A program made the position numbers and the translations under genes. 64,000 bases of DNA from Anabaenopsis elenkinii CCIBt3563 (GTDB lineage: Bacteria > Cyanobacteriota > Cyanobacteriia > Cyanobacteriales > Nostocaceae). The notes under the pieces were generated by a model. It ran no database searches and was not told the DNA's origin. It was given only the letters and a program-made list of their open reading frames with translations. Positions 19,072-29,710 of the stretch are shown in pieces. The stretch covers positions 2,453,217 through 2,517,216 of the forward strand of contig NZ_CP063311.1 of the NCBI RefSeq assembly GCF_015245355.1, given 5' to 3'. How positions within the stretch are numbered: the stretch's first letter is position 1; each line of letters begins with the position of its first letter.

Positions 19072-20508
19072 ATGCTGGTTGCTGCTAATTCTATTAAGTT
19101 TGGTACAGATGGTTGGCGCGGGGTGATTGCTGATGAGTTCACCTTTGAACGCCTAGCATTGGTGGCATCAGTAGCGGCTCAAGTGTTATATAATACGTAT
19201 TATTCCACAGTTGGCAGCAAAACCATTATTGTTGGCTACGATCGCCGCTTTATGGCTGAAGACTTTGCTCGTACTGTAGCTGATGCTGTCTGTGCTGTGG
19301 GTTTTGATGTGTTACTCAGCCAAACCTACGCCCCAACTCCTGCTTTTAGTTGGGCTGCTCGAGAACTTCATGCTCTGGGCGCTTTAGTAATTACAGCTAG
19401 TCATAACCCTGGGACATATTTAGGTTTAAAAGTCAAGGGTTATTTTGGGGGTTCAGTACCACCAGAAGTGACAAAAGAAATTGAAACTTTATTATCTGCG
19501 GGTGTACCTCCAGCAGTTACCCCAGGGAAACAACAGCAGTTTAACCCCTGGCCTAGTTATATTACCGCCCTCAAGGCTAAAGTTAATATTGCCAAGATTC
19601 AAGAGGCGATCGCCTGTGGTAAACTGACACTATTCGCAGATGTCATGCATGGTGCGGCAGCTGGAGGGTTAACCCAATTACTAGGGGATGGGGTTCAAGA
19701 AATCAACAGCAACCGCGATCCTTTGTTTGCTGGAGGAGCGCCAGAACCTTTACCAAAATATCTTTCTGGTTTATTCTCAGTCATTAAAACTCAGCGCCAA
19801 ACAGATACATCAAGTCTCACGGTGGGGTTAGTATTTGACGGTGACTGCGATCGCATCGCCGCAGTAGATGGAAAAGCTAACTTTTTGAGTTCCCAAATCT
19901 TAATCCCTATATTAATCGACCACCTCACCCAACGTCGCGGTTTTACAGGTGAAATCGTTAAAACTGTCAGTGGTTCAGATTTAATTCCCCGGGTAGCAGC
20001 ACTGCATAATTTACCAGTTTTTGAAACAGCAGTGGGATATAAGTACATCGCCGATAGAATGTTAGCAGCACAGGTGTTATTAGGTGGTGAAGAGTCGGGA
20101 GGAATCGGCTATGGTAGTCATATCCCCGAACGTGATGCACTATTATCAGCATTGTATGTTTTAGAAGCTATTGTGGAATCTGGGCGAGATTTAGGTGATT
20201 ATTACCAGGATTTACAACAGAAAACAGGTTTCACCTCCGCCTATGACCGCATTGATTTACCTTTAGCTAGTATGGCAGTGCGATCGCGTCTTTTACAACA
20301 ACTGGAAACCGAACCATTAAGGGAAATTGCGCTCAAAGCAGTAGTTGATTGTCAAACCATAGACGGTTATAAATACCGGTTAGCTGATGACAGCTGGTTA
20401 ATGATTCGGTTTAGCGGTACTGAACCGGTGTTACGTCTGTATTGTGAAGCAGCAACACTTGAGCAAGTACATCAAACCTTGACTTGGGCAAAAAATTGGG
20501 CGGAATAA
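19072..20508 (+). CDS. Phosphoglucomutase/phosphomannomutase family enzyme
   Basis: A 478-residue alpha-D-phosphohexomutase. All four family motifs are visible: phosphoserine loop TASHNPG near residue 105, metal-binding DGDCDR near 262, sugar-binding GEESGG near 343 and phosphate-binding RFSGTEP near 445. It interconverts hexose 1- and 6-phosphates. The sequence alone does not tell glucose, mannose and glucosamine substrates apart. It starts 37 bp after the DUF1400 gene and precedes rdgB by 27 bp, so the three may be co-transcribed. Confidence 0.92.
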   Translation: MLVAANSIKFGTDGWRGVIADEFTFERLALVASVAAQVLYNTYYSTVGSKTIIVGYDRRFMAEDFARTVADAVCAVGFDVLLSQTYAPTPAFSWAARELHALGALVITASHNPGTYLGLKVKGYFGGSVPPEVTKEIETLLSAGVPPAVTPGKQQQFNPWPSYITALKAKVNIAKIQEAIACGKLTLFADVMHGAAAGGLTQLLGDGVQEINSNRDPLFAGGAPEPLPKYLSGLFSVIKTQRQTDTSSLTVGLVFDGDCDRIAAVDGKANFLSSQILIPILIDHLTQRRGFTGEIVKTVSGSDLIPRVAALHNLPVFETAVGYKYIADRMLAAQVLLGGEESGGIGYGSHIPERDALLSALYVLEAIVESGRDLGDYYQDLQQKTGFTSAYDRIDLPLASMAVRSRLLQQLETEPLREIALKAVVDCQTIDGYKYRLADDSWLMIRFSGTEPVLRLYCEAATLEQVHQTLTWAKNWAE

Positions 20509-20535
20509 CTGCTGATTAAACTGTTAACTGAATAT

Positions 20536-21114
20536 ATGACGAAAATAATGGTAGTAGCTACGGGTAACCCCGGTAAGCTGCGGGAAATACAAGGTTATCT
20601 GGCTAATTCAGGTTGGGAATTAACCCTTAAACCACCAGAATTAGAAGTTGCAGAAACGGGTACAACTTTTGCTGCGAATGCTGGTCTCAAGGCTTCCCAA
20701 ATTGCTCAAGCTACGGGACAATGGGCGATCGGTGATGATTCTGGTTTAGAAGTAGATGCTTTAAATGGGGTTCCTGGCGTTTATTCTGCACGTTATGGTC
20801 AGAGCGACTCACAGCGCATTGCTAGGTTATTACAAGAGTTAGGTAACTCAGAAAATCGTCAAGCTCAATTTGTCTGTGCTGTGGCGATCGCCCGTCCTGA
20901 TGGTAAAATAGTTTTAGAATCCACTGGGGTGTGCCGCGGCGAAATTCTCCATACACCCAGGGGTGAGGGTGGTTTTGGCTACGACCCCATATTTTACGTT
21001 CCTCAGCTGCAATTGACTTTTGCGCAAATGTCACGGGAGATCAAAGGGTCAATTAGCCATCGGGGTCTTGCTCTCAAAGCTTTAGTTCCTCAGTTGGCAG
21101 ATTTAGAAGCATAG
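20536..21114 (+). CDS. rdgB: XTP/dITP diphosphatase (RdgB/HAM1)
   Basis: A 192-residue house-cleaning enzyme that hydrolyses non-canonical purine triphosphates such as dITP and XTP before they enter DNA. The N-terminal VVATGNPGKLREI binds the nucleotide. The motifs AIGDDSGLEVDALNGVPGVYSARY and GGFGYDPIF are present, and SHRGLALKAL closes the fold. Length is typical. It is close behind the phosphohexomutase gene. Confidence 0.95.
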   Translation: MTKIMVVATGNPGKLREIQGYLANSGWELTLKPPELEVAETGTTFAANAGLKASQIAQATGQWAIGDDSGLEVDALNGVPGVYSARYGQSDSQRIARLLQELGNSENRQAQFVCAVAIARPDGKIVLESTGVCRGEILHTPRGEGGFGYDPIFYVPQLQLTFAQMSREIKGSISHRGLALKALVPQLADLEA

Positions 21115-21229
21115 ATGTTTTCCCCCTCTTGGCAAATCTGACTAAAGATTGTCGTGGTTCTAACTTGAGTTGGATAACTAGATTTTGACCATTGTTAAGA
21201 ATATAGTTACAACTTATTCAGGTAAAGAT

Positions 21230-21520
21230 ATGAAATCTTTGGCAAAAGTCGCTTTTATGCTACTATTTGGCAGTATGGCTGTTACTGCTTTCAATCCCAT
21301 ATCTCAGGTTCTAGCTCAAGAGGGGGAAACGTCCCCAGAGCAACCCGGTCTTAGTCAAGAGTCAGACCAACCAGAGTCAAGCACATCTCGCCCTGAAGCT
21401 ACTGTTAATCAACAGCTAGATGTTAAAGTAGAAGCAGAAAATGAAATTAAAACAGAAATCACACGTCCAGCAGGAATGATGACTACCCCAGATGGTGGCG
21501 ATGAAACTGATTCTGACTAA
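21230..21520 (+). CDS. Small secreted acidic protein
   Basis: About 96 residues from MKSLAKVAFML (21230), preferred because it places a normal signal peptide (cleavage likely after VLA, VLAQEG) at the N-terminus. An upstream ATT/TTG-type start would add a 15-residue leader. The mature part is low-complexity, rich in Glu, Gln, Pro, Ser and Thr (EGETSPEQPGLSQESDQPESSTS), with no domain recognised. It may be a cell-wall-associated or disordered linker-like protein; function unknown. Confidence 0.6.
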   Translation: MKSLAKVAFMLLFGSMAVTAFNPISQVLAQEGETSPEQPGLSQESDQPESSTSRPEATVNQQLDVKVEAENEIKTEITRPAGMMTTPDGGDETDSD

Positions 21521-21572
21521 GCAGCAGGTTGTCAGAGTCTAGAAAAATTATCAAGCACAAGGGGACAGCCAG

Positions 21573-23156
21573 ATGCAAAATTTTGATTATGTCATTCTGG
21601 GGGCCGGATTAGGTGGACTTTCCGCCGCTGCTTGTTTAACTAAGCAAGGATATCGGGTAGCAGTTTTAGAAAAACACTACTTACCTGGCGGCTGTTGTCA
21701 CACTTTTGATTATGGTGAGTATAGTTTTTGTGCTAACGTCCATTATATATCTCAATGCGCACCTAGTCAAACCATTGGGCAATTTCTCAACTACATTCAG
21801 CGCCATGTCCCTTTTAATAGCCTTGACCCAGACTGCATAGACCGGATAATTACACCGGAGGTAGATTTTCAAATTCCTTTAGGATGGGAAAACCTGCGAT
21901 CGCGTTTACTCTCCACCTTTCCCGAGGAGACAACTGCTATTAATGGCTACTGTGATACAATTGCCCAGATCCATCAGGAAATGCGTAGCCTGGCGGGGGA
22001 AATACGTTGGTATAATCAAAATTGGTCAGACTGGTTTAAATTACCTAAATATTTCCATTTATTTAGAAAGCGTAACTGGACTCTACAAGACTTATATGAC
22101 CATGTGGGTTTATCACCCAAATTACAAGCAGTGCTAGGGGGACAAAGTGGTGATTATGCACTACCACCTAAGGAAATCGCCTTACTGATCCACACTTCCC
22201 TAGTTTGGGACTACTCAGAAGGGGCTTACTATCCTCAATACCATTTTAAACATTTTGTAGATAGTATCACAGATGCGATCGCCGCAGGGGGAGGTGTAAT
22301 TAAATATTCAACTCCTGTCAAGCATATTGAAGTTAATCAAAAGCAAGTACAATGGGTAACTGCTGGTGATCAAACCTACCAAGCTAGTAAGGGCTATATT
22401 AGCGACCTTGACCCCAAATTAACAGTAGAGTTAATCCACGATACCACAGCTTTGAGCTTAAGGGAACGTCAACGCCTTACCAATTACGAATACTCAACTA
22501 GTGCATTTAATATTTACCTGGGTTTAGATAGTCGCTTTCAACCAGAAAATTATGGTATCGGTAACTGGAATATTTGGTATTATCCCACAGGAGACTTAAA
22601 CGGGGAATATCAACGCCAATTTCAGGGAGACCTCAGCCAACCTTGGATTTTCCTATCTTGTCCCACGATGAAATCTAGAGATAACGCCGGAATAGCTCCA
22701 CCAGGTCATCATATCTTAGAAATTGCCACTGTCTGCCCTTACGAACCATTTAAACATCTGCAAGACACCAACCACCAAGGCTATAAAGCCAAGAAACGGG
22801 AAATTTACCAGCAGATCATGACCAGTGTTCGAGATTTAATTCCCGATGTAGACCAGTACGCGCGCATGAAGGTTTCTGGTACACCCACCACCAGTGAATT
22901 TTATCTCGGACAACCCCAAGGTAATATTTATGGTGCAAAGTTAGTACCTGAACAAGTGGGGTTAAATCGGTTAGGATATATTACAGAGTTACCTAACTTG
23001 TTTCTTGTGGGGGCTACTGCTGGCTACCCCAGTGTACCAGGGGTAATTGGTAATGGCATGGATGTTGTGGAACTGATCACAGGACAAGGAGTTAGGGGAG
23101 AGGTTCCGGCTTTGTTTTCGGCGAAAATCAGCAATATTCAGCATAGCTGGGAATGA
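21573..23156 (+). CDS. FAD-dependent oxidoreductase, carotenoid isomerase / retinol saturase type
   Basis: A 527-residue flavoprotein. The dinucleotide-binding fold is at the start (DYVILGAGLGGLSAAACLTKQGYRVAVLEK), followed by PGGCCHTF typical of the phytoene desaturase superfamily. The closing FAD motif is NLFLVGATAGYPSVPGVIGNGMDV near residue 475. It is most like CrtISO/RetSat-type proteins; the true substrate is uncertain. No other carotenoid gene is nearby. Confidence 0.85.
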   Translation: MQNFDYVILGAGLGGLSAAACLTKQGYRVAVLEKHYLPGGCCHTFDYGEYSFCANVHYISQCAPSQTIGQFLNYIQRHVPFNSLDPDCIDRIITPEVDFQIPLGWENLRSRLLSTFPEETTAINGYCDTIAQIHQEMRSLAGEIRWYNQNWSDWFKLPKYFHLFRKRNWTLQDLYDHVGLSPKLQAVLGGQSGDYALPPKEIALLIHTSLVWDYSEGAYYPQYHFKHFVDSITDAIAAGGGVIKYSTPVKHIEVNQKQVQWVTAGDQTYQASKGYISDLDPKLTVELIHDTTALSLRERQRLTNYEYSTSAFNIYLGLDSRFQPENYGIGNWNIWYYPTGDLNGEYQRQFQGDLSQPWIFLSCPTMKSRDNAGIAPPGHHILEIATVCPYEPFKHLQDTNHQGYKAKKREIYQQIMTSVRDLIPDVDQYARMKVSGTPTTSEFYLGQPQGNIYGAKLVPEQVGLNRLGYITELPNLFLVGATAGYPSVPGVIGNGMDVVELITGQGVRGEVPALFSAKISNIQHSWE

Positions 23157-23193
23157 TAATATATTCTAGTTAATGCCATAATTCCCGCATTCA

Positions 23194-23673
23194 ATGAACA
23201 AGGCACTGGATGAAACGCTGTCAATGGAAGTTGCGCAAAATATTAAAAGTAAGGCTCGTAAGCCGTTTGATAATGCTTATAGGGCGCTGTTAGTTACAGA
23301 TCAGGCGAACTATGTCCAGGGTTTTTTGGCTATAGGGTGCAAACCTTACCAACCTATTGAACATGGTTGGCTAGAGTTGGCTGATACCTCTGGGGAGGAT
23401 TCTTTAATTAAGATTATAGATCCCAGTCTACCACACCTAAACAAAAAAACTCAAGAAGTTTGGTACTTTGCCGCCCAAAGTTTTACCAGGAAACAATTAA
23501 AAGCGATTATTGAGGAATCACAGGAAGATTATCCGGAGGATGACCCATTACCGGTTTATGGTGATGCACCCTATGAGTATTATGGTAATGTGATGTTGGG
23601 TGGTGGCGAATATTTAGCAGCTTACCAAGCTGCACAGGCTAAGTGTCAAGAACTCAGAGAATCCATGGCATGA
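23194..23673 (+). CDS. Conserved-type protein of unknown function coupled to a metalloprotease gene
   Basis: A 159-residue soluble acidic protein with no signal peptide and no motif I recognise. Features are QNIKSKARKPFDNAYRALLVTDQANYVQGFLAIG at the start, WLELADTSGEDSLIKIIDPSLPHL in the middle and EESQEDYPEDDPLPVYGDAPYEYYG near the end. Its stop overlaps the start of the next gene in an ATGA, so the two are translationally coupled and may act together. Confidence 0.65.
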   Translation: MNKALDETLSMEVAQNIKSKARKPFDNAYRALLVTDQANYVQGFLAIGCKPYQPIEHGWLELADTSGEDSLIKIIDPSLPHLNKKTQEVWYFAAQSFTRKQLKAIIEESQEDYPEDDPLPVYGDAPYEYYGNVMLGGGEYLAAYQAAQAKCQELRESMA

Positions 23674-24365
23674 GTCAAACTGGTTTAAATTTATTAGCAA
23701 TATCTATATTTCTCATGACCCTATCAGTCTTGTTAGGGCCATTAATTCATTTGTCCCCCGCAGTACCAGCGATCGCTACCTTTAGTATTTTGGGAATAGT
23801 CACTTTTGATAGTTTTAGTTTGCAAGGGCGGGGCGGTACTATAATTTTAGATTGGATTGCTGGTTTTTCCCCCCAACACCGCGATCGCATCATCCACCAC
23901 GAAGCTGGTCATTTTCTGGCTGCACATCTGCTGAACATCCCTGTAACTGGTTATACTGTCACTGCTTGGGATGCTTGGAAACAAGGACAACCAGGACAGG
24001 GGGGTGTGACCTTTGATGATGGGGAATTAGCATCCCAATTAGAACGGGGGACAATTAGCGCTCAAATCCTCGACCGTTATTGTACAGTCTGGATGGCGGG
24101 TATGGTCGCCGAAACTTTAGTTTTCAATGATGCACAAGGCGGTACTGACGATCAAAGCAAGTTAGTGGGAGTTCTAGCGGGTTTGGGTTGGTCTCCCTCA
24201 GCAATTCAACAAAAACAACGGTTGCATATACTACAGGCGAAGAATTTATTACAAGCAAATTGGTCTAGCTACCAAGCCTTAGTTAAATCTATGCAACAGG
24301 GCGCATCTGTCAGGGATTGTCAGCGGATCATTGCCACAGCTGAATCATCATCACCTATACTATAG
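23670..24365 (+). CDS. Small membrane zinc protease, FtsH/M41-like without AAA domain
   Basis: 231 residues from MSQTGLNLLAIS. Two hydrophobic segments (about 4-24 and 30-48) anchor the N-terminus. HHEAGHFLAAH near residue 87 is an M41-type HExxH zinc site. The downstream GGTDDQSK near 170 resembles the FtsH segment carrying the third zinc ligand. The AAA ATPase half of FtsH is missing. Start chosen at the ATGA overlap with the preceding gene. It probably acts on membrane or small regulatory proteins; substrates are unknown. Confidence 0.78.
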   Translation: MSQTGLNLLAISIFLMTLSVLLGPLIHLSPAVPAIATFSILGIVTFDSFSLQGRGGTIILDWIAGFSPQHRDRIIHHEAGHFLAAHLLNIPVTGYTVTAWDAWKQGQPGQGGVTFDDGELASQLERGTISAQILDRYCTVWMAGMVAETLVFNDAQGGTDDQSKLVGVLAGLGWSPSAIQQKQRLHILQAKNLLQANWSSYQALVKSMQQGASVRDCQRIIATAESSSPIL

Positions 24366-24531
24366 ATGCTCCTGGTGATAGCGCCAGCACTGCTACGCGC
24401 AGATTGCTGTGGTTGAAACACAGTAGAATAGATACCTGTCGGTGGGCTGTTAGTCACTTATGGCGTAGATACTCTATCCTGGGGCATATTTTTTTGTGTA
24501 AAAACAAGTACTAAGACGACTTTTTCAACCC

Positions 24532-27174
24532 ATGGCTTCCACTCCCCAGAAACTTAGCGGTAATGCAATTCGCGATTTATTCCTTGACTTCTTCGCCCAA
24601 CGAGGACACAAAATCTTACCTAGCGCCTCCCTCGTTCCTGAAGACCCCACCGTACTGCTAACTATTGCGGGGATGCTACCATTTAAACCCATATTCCTGG
24701 GACAGCGCACACCGGAATTTAACCGCGCTACCACATCTCAAAAGTGTATCAGGACTAACGATATTGAAAATGTCGGTCGCACTAAACGCCATCATACATT
24801 TTTTGAAATGTTGGGTAACTTTAGCTTTGGTGACTATTTTAAACCACAGGCGATCGCTTGGGGGTGGGAGCTATCCACAAAAATCTTTGGTTTACCACCG
24901 GAGCGCCTAGTAGTTAGCGTCTTTCAAGAAGATGACGAAGCCTATAATATCTGGCGCGATGATATTGGCGTACCAGTAGCTAGAATTAAGCGCATGGGTG
25001 AAGAAGATAACTTTTGGGTATCTGGTCCTACGGGTCCTTGTGGTCCTTGCTCAGAAATTTATTATGATTTTCACCCAGAACGGGGCGATGAAAATATTGA
25101 TTTAGAAGACGATACCCGGTTTATTGAATTTTACAACCTGGTGTTTATGCAATATAACCGGGATGCTTCGGGTAATTTAACCCCACTGCAAAATAAAAAC
25201 ATTGACACCGGTATGGGTTTGGAAAGGATGGCGCAAATCCTGCAACAAGTCCCTAATAACTACGAAACTGATTTAATTTTCCCGATTATTGAGAGCGCAG
25301 CCCAAATTGCTGGAATAAATTACCACAGTAGCGATGAAAATACCAAAGTTTCCCTCAAAGTCATTGGTGACCATGTGCGATCTGTAGTCCACATGATTGC
25401 TGATGAAATTCGCGCTGCTAATGTGGGACGGGGTTATGTCCTACGGCGCTTAATTCGCCGGGTGGTACGTCATGGGCGGTTAATTGGTATTAATGGGGAA
25501 TTTATCACCCAAGTTGCAGAAAGCGCAATTTCTCTTTCAGAATCAGCTTACCCCAATGTGCGTCAACGGGAAGCAGCAATTAAAGCCGAACTACAACGAG
25601 AAGAAGCCAATTTCCTCAAAACTCTAGATAGAGGGGAAAAACTACTCGCGGAAATTATTCAAGAGGTGAAAGCCCAAGGTAAAACTCAAATTAGCGGCGA
25701 AAGAGCTTTTACTTTATATGATACCTTTGGTTTCCCCTTAGAACTTACCCAAGAAATCGCCGCCGAAAATCATCTGACTGTGGATGAAGCTGGTTTTGAT
25801 GCTGAAATGCAAAAACAAATAGAACGAGCTAAAGCTGCTCACGAAACCATAGATTTAACTGTCCAAGGTTCTCTGGACAAGTTAGCTGAACATATCCACG
25901 CTACGGAATTTTTAGGTTATGCTCAACCCGCTTCCACTGCTAAAGTAGAAGCCATATTAATAGATGGTATTGCCCAAGAGGAAGCAGAAGCTGGAACAGA
26001 AGTTCAAATTGTCCTCAATCAAACCCCATTTTATGCCGAATCTGGGGGACAAATTGGCGATCGCGGTTATGTCTGCGGTGATGGTGTGCTGGTGCGGGTT
26101 ACAGATGTGAAAAAAGAATCTGACTTTTTTATCCACTTTGGCCGCATAGAACGGGGTACAATCCGAGTAGGAGATACTGTCACCGCTCAAATTGATCGCC
26201 CTTGTCGTCGTCGCGCTCAAGCTAATCATACCGCTACACATTTACTGCAAGCCGCTCTCAAGAAAATTGTTGATGATGGTATATCTCAAGCTGGTTCCCT
26301 GGTGTCCTTTGACAGGTTGCGGTTTGACTTTAACTGTCCCCGGGCTTTGACATCCGAAGAAATTCAACAAATTGAAGAACAGGTAAATACCTGGATTACC
26401 GAAGCACATCCAGCTAACATAGAGGTGTTACCTTTAGCAGAAGCCAAGGCTAGAGGTGCTGTGGCTATGTTTGGGGAAAAATACGGCGAACAAGTGCGGG
26501 TCATTGACTTTCCCAGTGTTTCCATGGAACTGTGCGGCGGTACTCATGTCAGTAATACTGCGGAAATTGGCAGCTTTAAAATTATCTCAGAGGCGGGTGT
26601 GGCTTCTGGGGTGCGGCGTATTGAGGCGGTTTCTGGTCCGGCTATCTTGGATTATCTCAATGTTCGTGATACAGTAGTTAGGGATTTAAGCGATCGCTTT
26701 AAGGTTAAACCCGAAGAATTACCAGAGCGGATCACCACACTGCAAACTGAACTCAGAAACGCTGAAAAACAACTAGCAACCCTGAAATCACAGTTGGCGA
26801 TCGCTAAATCCGACAGTTTACTGCAAAAAGTAGAATCTGTAGGGGATTATCAGATATTAGTGGCGCAGATGGAAGAGGTTGACCCAGAATCATTAAAAAC
26901 TGCTGCCGAAAGGTTACTACAAAAGATTACTCATGGTGCAGTGGTATTGGGTTCTATTCCTGAAGCTGGTAAAGTCAGTATAGTTGCAGCCTTCAGCCCC
27001 GAAGTCAATAAAAAAGGACTCCAAGCAGGTAAATTCGTCGGCGCTATAGCCAAAATTTGCGGTGGTGGTGGTGGTGGAAAACCAAATCTAGCCCAAGCTG
27101 GGGGACGGGAAACTAGTAAATTACCGGAAGCTCTAGCTAAAGCCGAAAGTGATTTAAAATCAGCCTTGAGTTGA
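24532..27174 (+). CDS. alaS: Alanyl-tRNA synthetase
   Basis: An 880-residue class II synthetase. The catalytic domain starts with [11 protein letters not shown]-like [18 protein letters not shown] and carries [14 protein letters not shown] and GMGLERMAQ. The editing domain has the zinc motif [13 protein letters not shown] with CGGTHVSNT further on. The C-terminal oligomerisation domain ends in the glycine stretch [15 protein letters not shown]. Length and order are normal. The 166-bp leader upstream holds no obvious tRNA-like or attenuator structure. Confidence 0.98.
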   Translation: MASTPQKLSGNAIRDLFLDFFAQRGHKILPSASLVPEDPTVLLTIAGMLPFKPIFLGQRTPEFNRATTSQKCIRTNDIENVGRTKRHHTFFEMLGNFSFGDYFKPQAIAWGWELSTKIFGLPPERLVVSVFQEDDEAYNIWRDDIGVPVARIKRMGEEDNFWVSGPTGPCGPCSEIYYDFHPERGDENIDLEDDTRFIEFYNLVFMQYNRDASGNLTPLQNKNIDTGMGLERMAQILQQVPNNYETDLIFPIIESAAQIAGINYHSSDENTKVSLKVIGDHVRSVVHMIADEIRAANVGRGYVLRRLIRRVVRHGRLIGINGEFITQVAESAISLSESAYPNVRQREAAIKAELQREEANFLKTLDRGEKLLAEIIQEVKAQGKTQISGERAFTLYDTFGFPLELTQEIAAENHLTVDEAGFDAEMQKQIERAKAAHETIDLTVQGSLDKLAEHIHATEFLGYAQPASTAKVEAILIDGIAQEEAEAGTEVQIVLNQTPFYAESGGQIGDRGYVCGDGVLVRVTDVKKESDFFIHFGRIERGTIRVGDTVTAQIDRPCRRRAQANHTATHLLQAALKKIVDDGISQAGSLVSFDRLRFDFNCPRALTSEEIQQIEEQVNTWITEAHPANIEVLPLAEAKARGAVAMFGEKYGEQVRVIDFPSVSMELCGGTHVSNTAEIGSFKIISEAGVASGVRRIEAVSGPAILDYLNVRDTVVRDLSDRFKVKPEELPERITTLQTELRNAEKQLATLKSQLAIAKSDSLLQKVESVGDYQILVAQMEEVDPESLKTAAERLLQKITHGAVVLGSIPEAGKVSIVAAFSPEVNKKGLQAGKFVGAIAKICGGGGGGKPNLAQAGGRETSKLPEALAKAESDLKSALS

Positions 27175-27251
27175 ACTACCACATCTTGCGGGTATCTCGG
27201 TGGCTATCCCATAATGTAGTCGAGAATCTAAAACATCGGCAGTAATGACTT

Positions 27252-28490
27252 ATGGGCATTCCAGATAATTCGCCGCGGTTGAAAGTGCTCGGGCTACCCC
27301 CACAGCAGGGAAGATGGCTACTAATTCCTCTGGGTATGGGTGTTTTGCTTTGTTTGGGGAGCGTTTACTCTTGGAGTATTTTTAGAAAACCCTTGGAAGA
27401 GGAACTGAATATTAGTGCTACTCAAAGCCTCTTACCATTTACTGTTGCACTTGTTTTCTATGCTATCCTCATGCCGATCACGGGTTTTTATATCCCTCGG
27501 TTGGGAACACGAGTGGTAACAGCTGTTGGGGGAATCGTTGTTGGTTTGGGTTACTTGCTTTCAAGCTTTGCTACCCATATTGGAATGATTGTTCTTACAT
27601 ATGGGGTAATTGCTGGGATGGGTATGGGTATCGCTTATGGTGTGCCAATGGTTGTAGTTTCCCGGTGGTTTCCTGATAAAAAAGGATTAGCGGTGGGTTT
27701 GACAATTATTGGTTTTGGGCTTTCTCCCCTGATCACTGCACCTTTAGCGAGTCACTTAATTAGTTTATACACCGTAAGACCCACTTTGCGGATTTTAGGC
27801 ATTATCTTGACGGTGATCATTTTGGGAATTTCGATCACCATGAAATTGCCCCCAAAGGACTGGTACCCTCCCAGCCATTCATCTGCTCCCACTTCTACCG
27901 TCGCTTTGTCCTATCCTGGGAATATGCTCAAAAGTCAATCATTTTATGGGTTATGGATCTGCTATGCAATCGGTACCCTGATTGGCTTGAGTGCCATTGG
28001 TATTTCAAGTCCAGTGGGTGAGGAAATTATCAATCTTGATGCAGGTTTAGCAGCAAGTAGCGTGTCTCTATTTGCTCTGTGCAATGGTATTAGTCGTCCT
28101 TTGTTTGGGTGGTTAAGCGATCGCTTTAAACCTCATTACGTGGCCATTGCTGCCTATACTCTGATTTTGATTGCCTGTGTGTTAATGGTAAATGCTCAAG
28201 AGGGACAAGTTGCTACCTATCTCATTGCCTTTTGTCTATTTTGGTTTTGTTTAGGAGGATGGTTAGCTCTGGCTCCCACTACTACCCTGCGCTTCTTTAA
28301 CCCTGACCAGTACGCTCAAAATTACGGAATTGTGTTTACTGCTTATGGTGTAGGTGCGCTCATTGGAACTTTGGTAACCGGACAAATTCGGGATTGGTTT
28401 GGGACTTATACTTATGGGTTCTATCCCATGGCTGCGCTGGCAATTATTGGTATTGTCATTGCTAATTTCATGCTCAAAGGACAGCGATAG
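27252..28490 (+). CDS. MFS transporter, oxalate/formate antiporter-like (OFA)
   Basis: A 412-residue carrier with about 12 membrane segments. SVYSWSIFRKPLEEELNIS after the first helix and the SRWFPDKKGLAVGLTIIGFGLSP loop are characteristic of the OFA group of the major facilitator superfamily. GWLSDRFKPHY is the repeat of the loop motif in the second half. The substrate is probably a small organic anion; oxalate or formate transport is a family label, not a demonstrated role. It follows alaS by 77 bp. Confidence 0.85.
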   Translation: MGIPDNSPRLKVLGLPPQQGRWLLIPLGMGVLLCLGSVYSWSIFRKPLEEELNISATQSLLPFTVALVFYAILMPITGFYIPRLGTRVVTAVGGIVVGLGYLLSSFATHIGMIVLTYGVIAGMGMGIAYGVPMVVVSRWFPDKKGLAVGLTIIGFGLSPLITAPLASHLISLYTVRPTLRILGIILTVIILGISITMKLPPKDWYPPSHSSAPTSTVALSYPGNMLKSQSFYGLWICYAIGTLIGLSAIGISSPVGEEIINLDAGLAASSVSLFALCNGISRPLFGWLSDRFKPHYVAIAAYTLILIACVLMVNAQEGQVATYLIAFCLFWFCLGGWLALAPTTTLRFFNPDQYAQNYGIVFTAYGVGALIGTLVTGQIRDWFGTYTYGFYPMAALAIIGIVIANFMLKGQR

Positions 28491-28613
28491 CGCCAGCGCT
28501 GCACAAGACAGCAGATCACCACTGTGAAGAAGAAACCATATTTGCCGACATGATCGGGAATATACATTAATTTATCAGGATACGGGTAGAAATGGTAATT
28601 TCCCACTATTCAT

Positions 28614-28640
28614 CCCTACCTTGCTTCGCTGAAGGTAGGG
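28614..28640. terminator. Hairpin between convergent genes
   Basis: CCCTACCTT and AAGGTAGGG form a 9-bp stem around GCTTCGCTG. It lies between the stops of the MFS gene and the Uma2 gene and probably ends transcription from one or both sides, though no long T-run follows. Confidence 0.5.
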
Positions 28641-28682
28641 ACTTTCGTGTTAGCCTTAAATAAGGTTCTTTACCACACCCCA

Positions 28683-29459
28683 TTACTGACCTGGTTCTAT
28701 TCCCAGAGCTTTCAATTGTGCTTCCAATTGGGCGGTGCGTTCCTTGGCTGCGATCGCCTCCTGTTGAGCTAATTGAGCTTGTTCCCTAGCTAATTGAGCT
28801 TGTTCCCTAGCTAACTGAGCTTGTTCCCTAGCTAACTGAGCGCTTTCTGTCCCAGTGGGTAGCACATCCCCATTTTGATCACACCACCGTAACCAAATAT
28901 CCTCTTTACCTTCAAACACCCCCGACCACAAAGTTAAGCCTATACCAATTTCTGCAAACCAGAAATTATCCATTTCTAAATACTGTCTAATATTCAGTTG
29001 ATAAGCGCGCAGTGGTTGCTCCCCCAGCATTTGCAAAGGGTCAAATACTGCGTAGTAGGGAACCCCCATTCTGGCGTAATCTTTTAATTTAGAGCCTAAT
29101 TCGTTTCCTTCCCGGTTAGAAACTATTTCTATCACCACATCTGGAGTTTTGCCAAATTGCCAAACAAAATAACTGCGGTTCTTTTTCTCTCCCCAATCCG
29201 AAGGCATGGTAACATCAAGACTGAGGAACACATCAGGGACAAGGGGAGGTAAACCAATACTGTAAAACACCCCGACATTAGCAGCAGCTATAAAACTTTG
29301 TGTTTCTGCGGGTGGAACCCAACCGTTGTATAATACCTCTGTTAATAAGCGCTGTTGTTTTTCTGATAGGAAATTATCCACCGGTGTATCATCTTCAGTA
29401 ACAATATGGGTGATATCTGGTTCAGGTGCAAGCTCAGTTGACAATATTTCTTTTACCAT
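28683..29459 (-). CDS. Uma2-family (DUF820) endonuclease-like protein with heptad-repeat tail
   Basis: A 258-residue protein of the family greatly expanded in cyanobacteria. The PD-(D/E)xK-like core shows PDVVIEIVSNREGNELGSKLKDYARMGVPYYAVFDP around residues 105-140. After about residue 205 a 21-base tandem repeat encodes LAREQAQ four times, then QEAIAAKERTAQLEAQLKAL: a coiled coil whose length can change by slippage. The role of Uma2 proteins is unproven. Confidence 0.85.
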   Translation of the reverse strand: MVKEILSTELAPEPDITHIVTEDDTPVDNFLSEKQQRLLTEVLYNGWVPPAETQSFIAAANVGVFYSIGLPPLVPDVFLSLDVTMPSDWGEKKNRSYFVWQFGKTPDVVIEIVSNREGNELGSKLKDYARMGVPYYAVFDPLQMLGEQPLRAYQLNIRQYLEMDNFWFAEIGIGLTLWSGVFEGKEDIWLRWCDQNGDVLPTGTESAQLAREQAQLAREQAQLAREQAQLAQQEAIAAKERTAQLEAQLKALGIEPGQ

Positions 29460-29710
29460 GATGTCTGCTACCTTGATCTACGGGGCTATTGATGAGAATT
29501 GACTGGCTGTTTCAGGTGGCGCAAAGGCTCAAAGAAGGGCGGTTAGGTAAGTTTATTTCGGCTCATCTTCAAATTCACCAACTCCGGGTATTTATATAGC
29601 AGTGTTAGCTTTAATCATAATGTTATATTTAGTATAGCATCAATTAACTAAGGTTTTTTAGTCGTTTATCTTGATATTTCTTTACAAAAATACCTGTTTT
29701 CACCAGTAAC

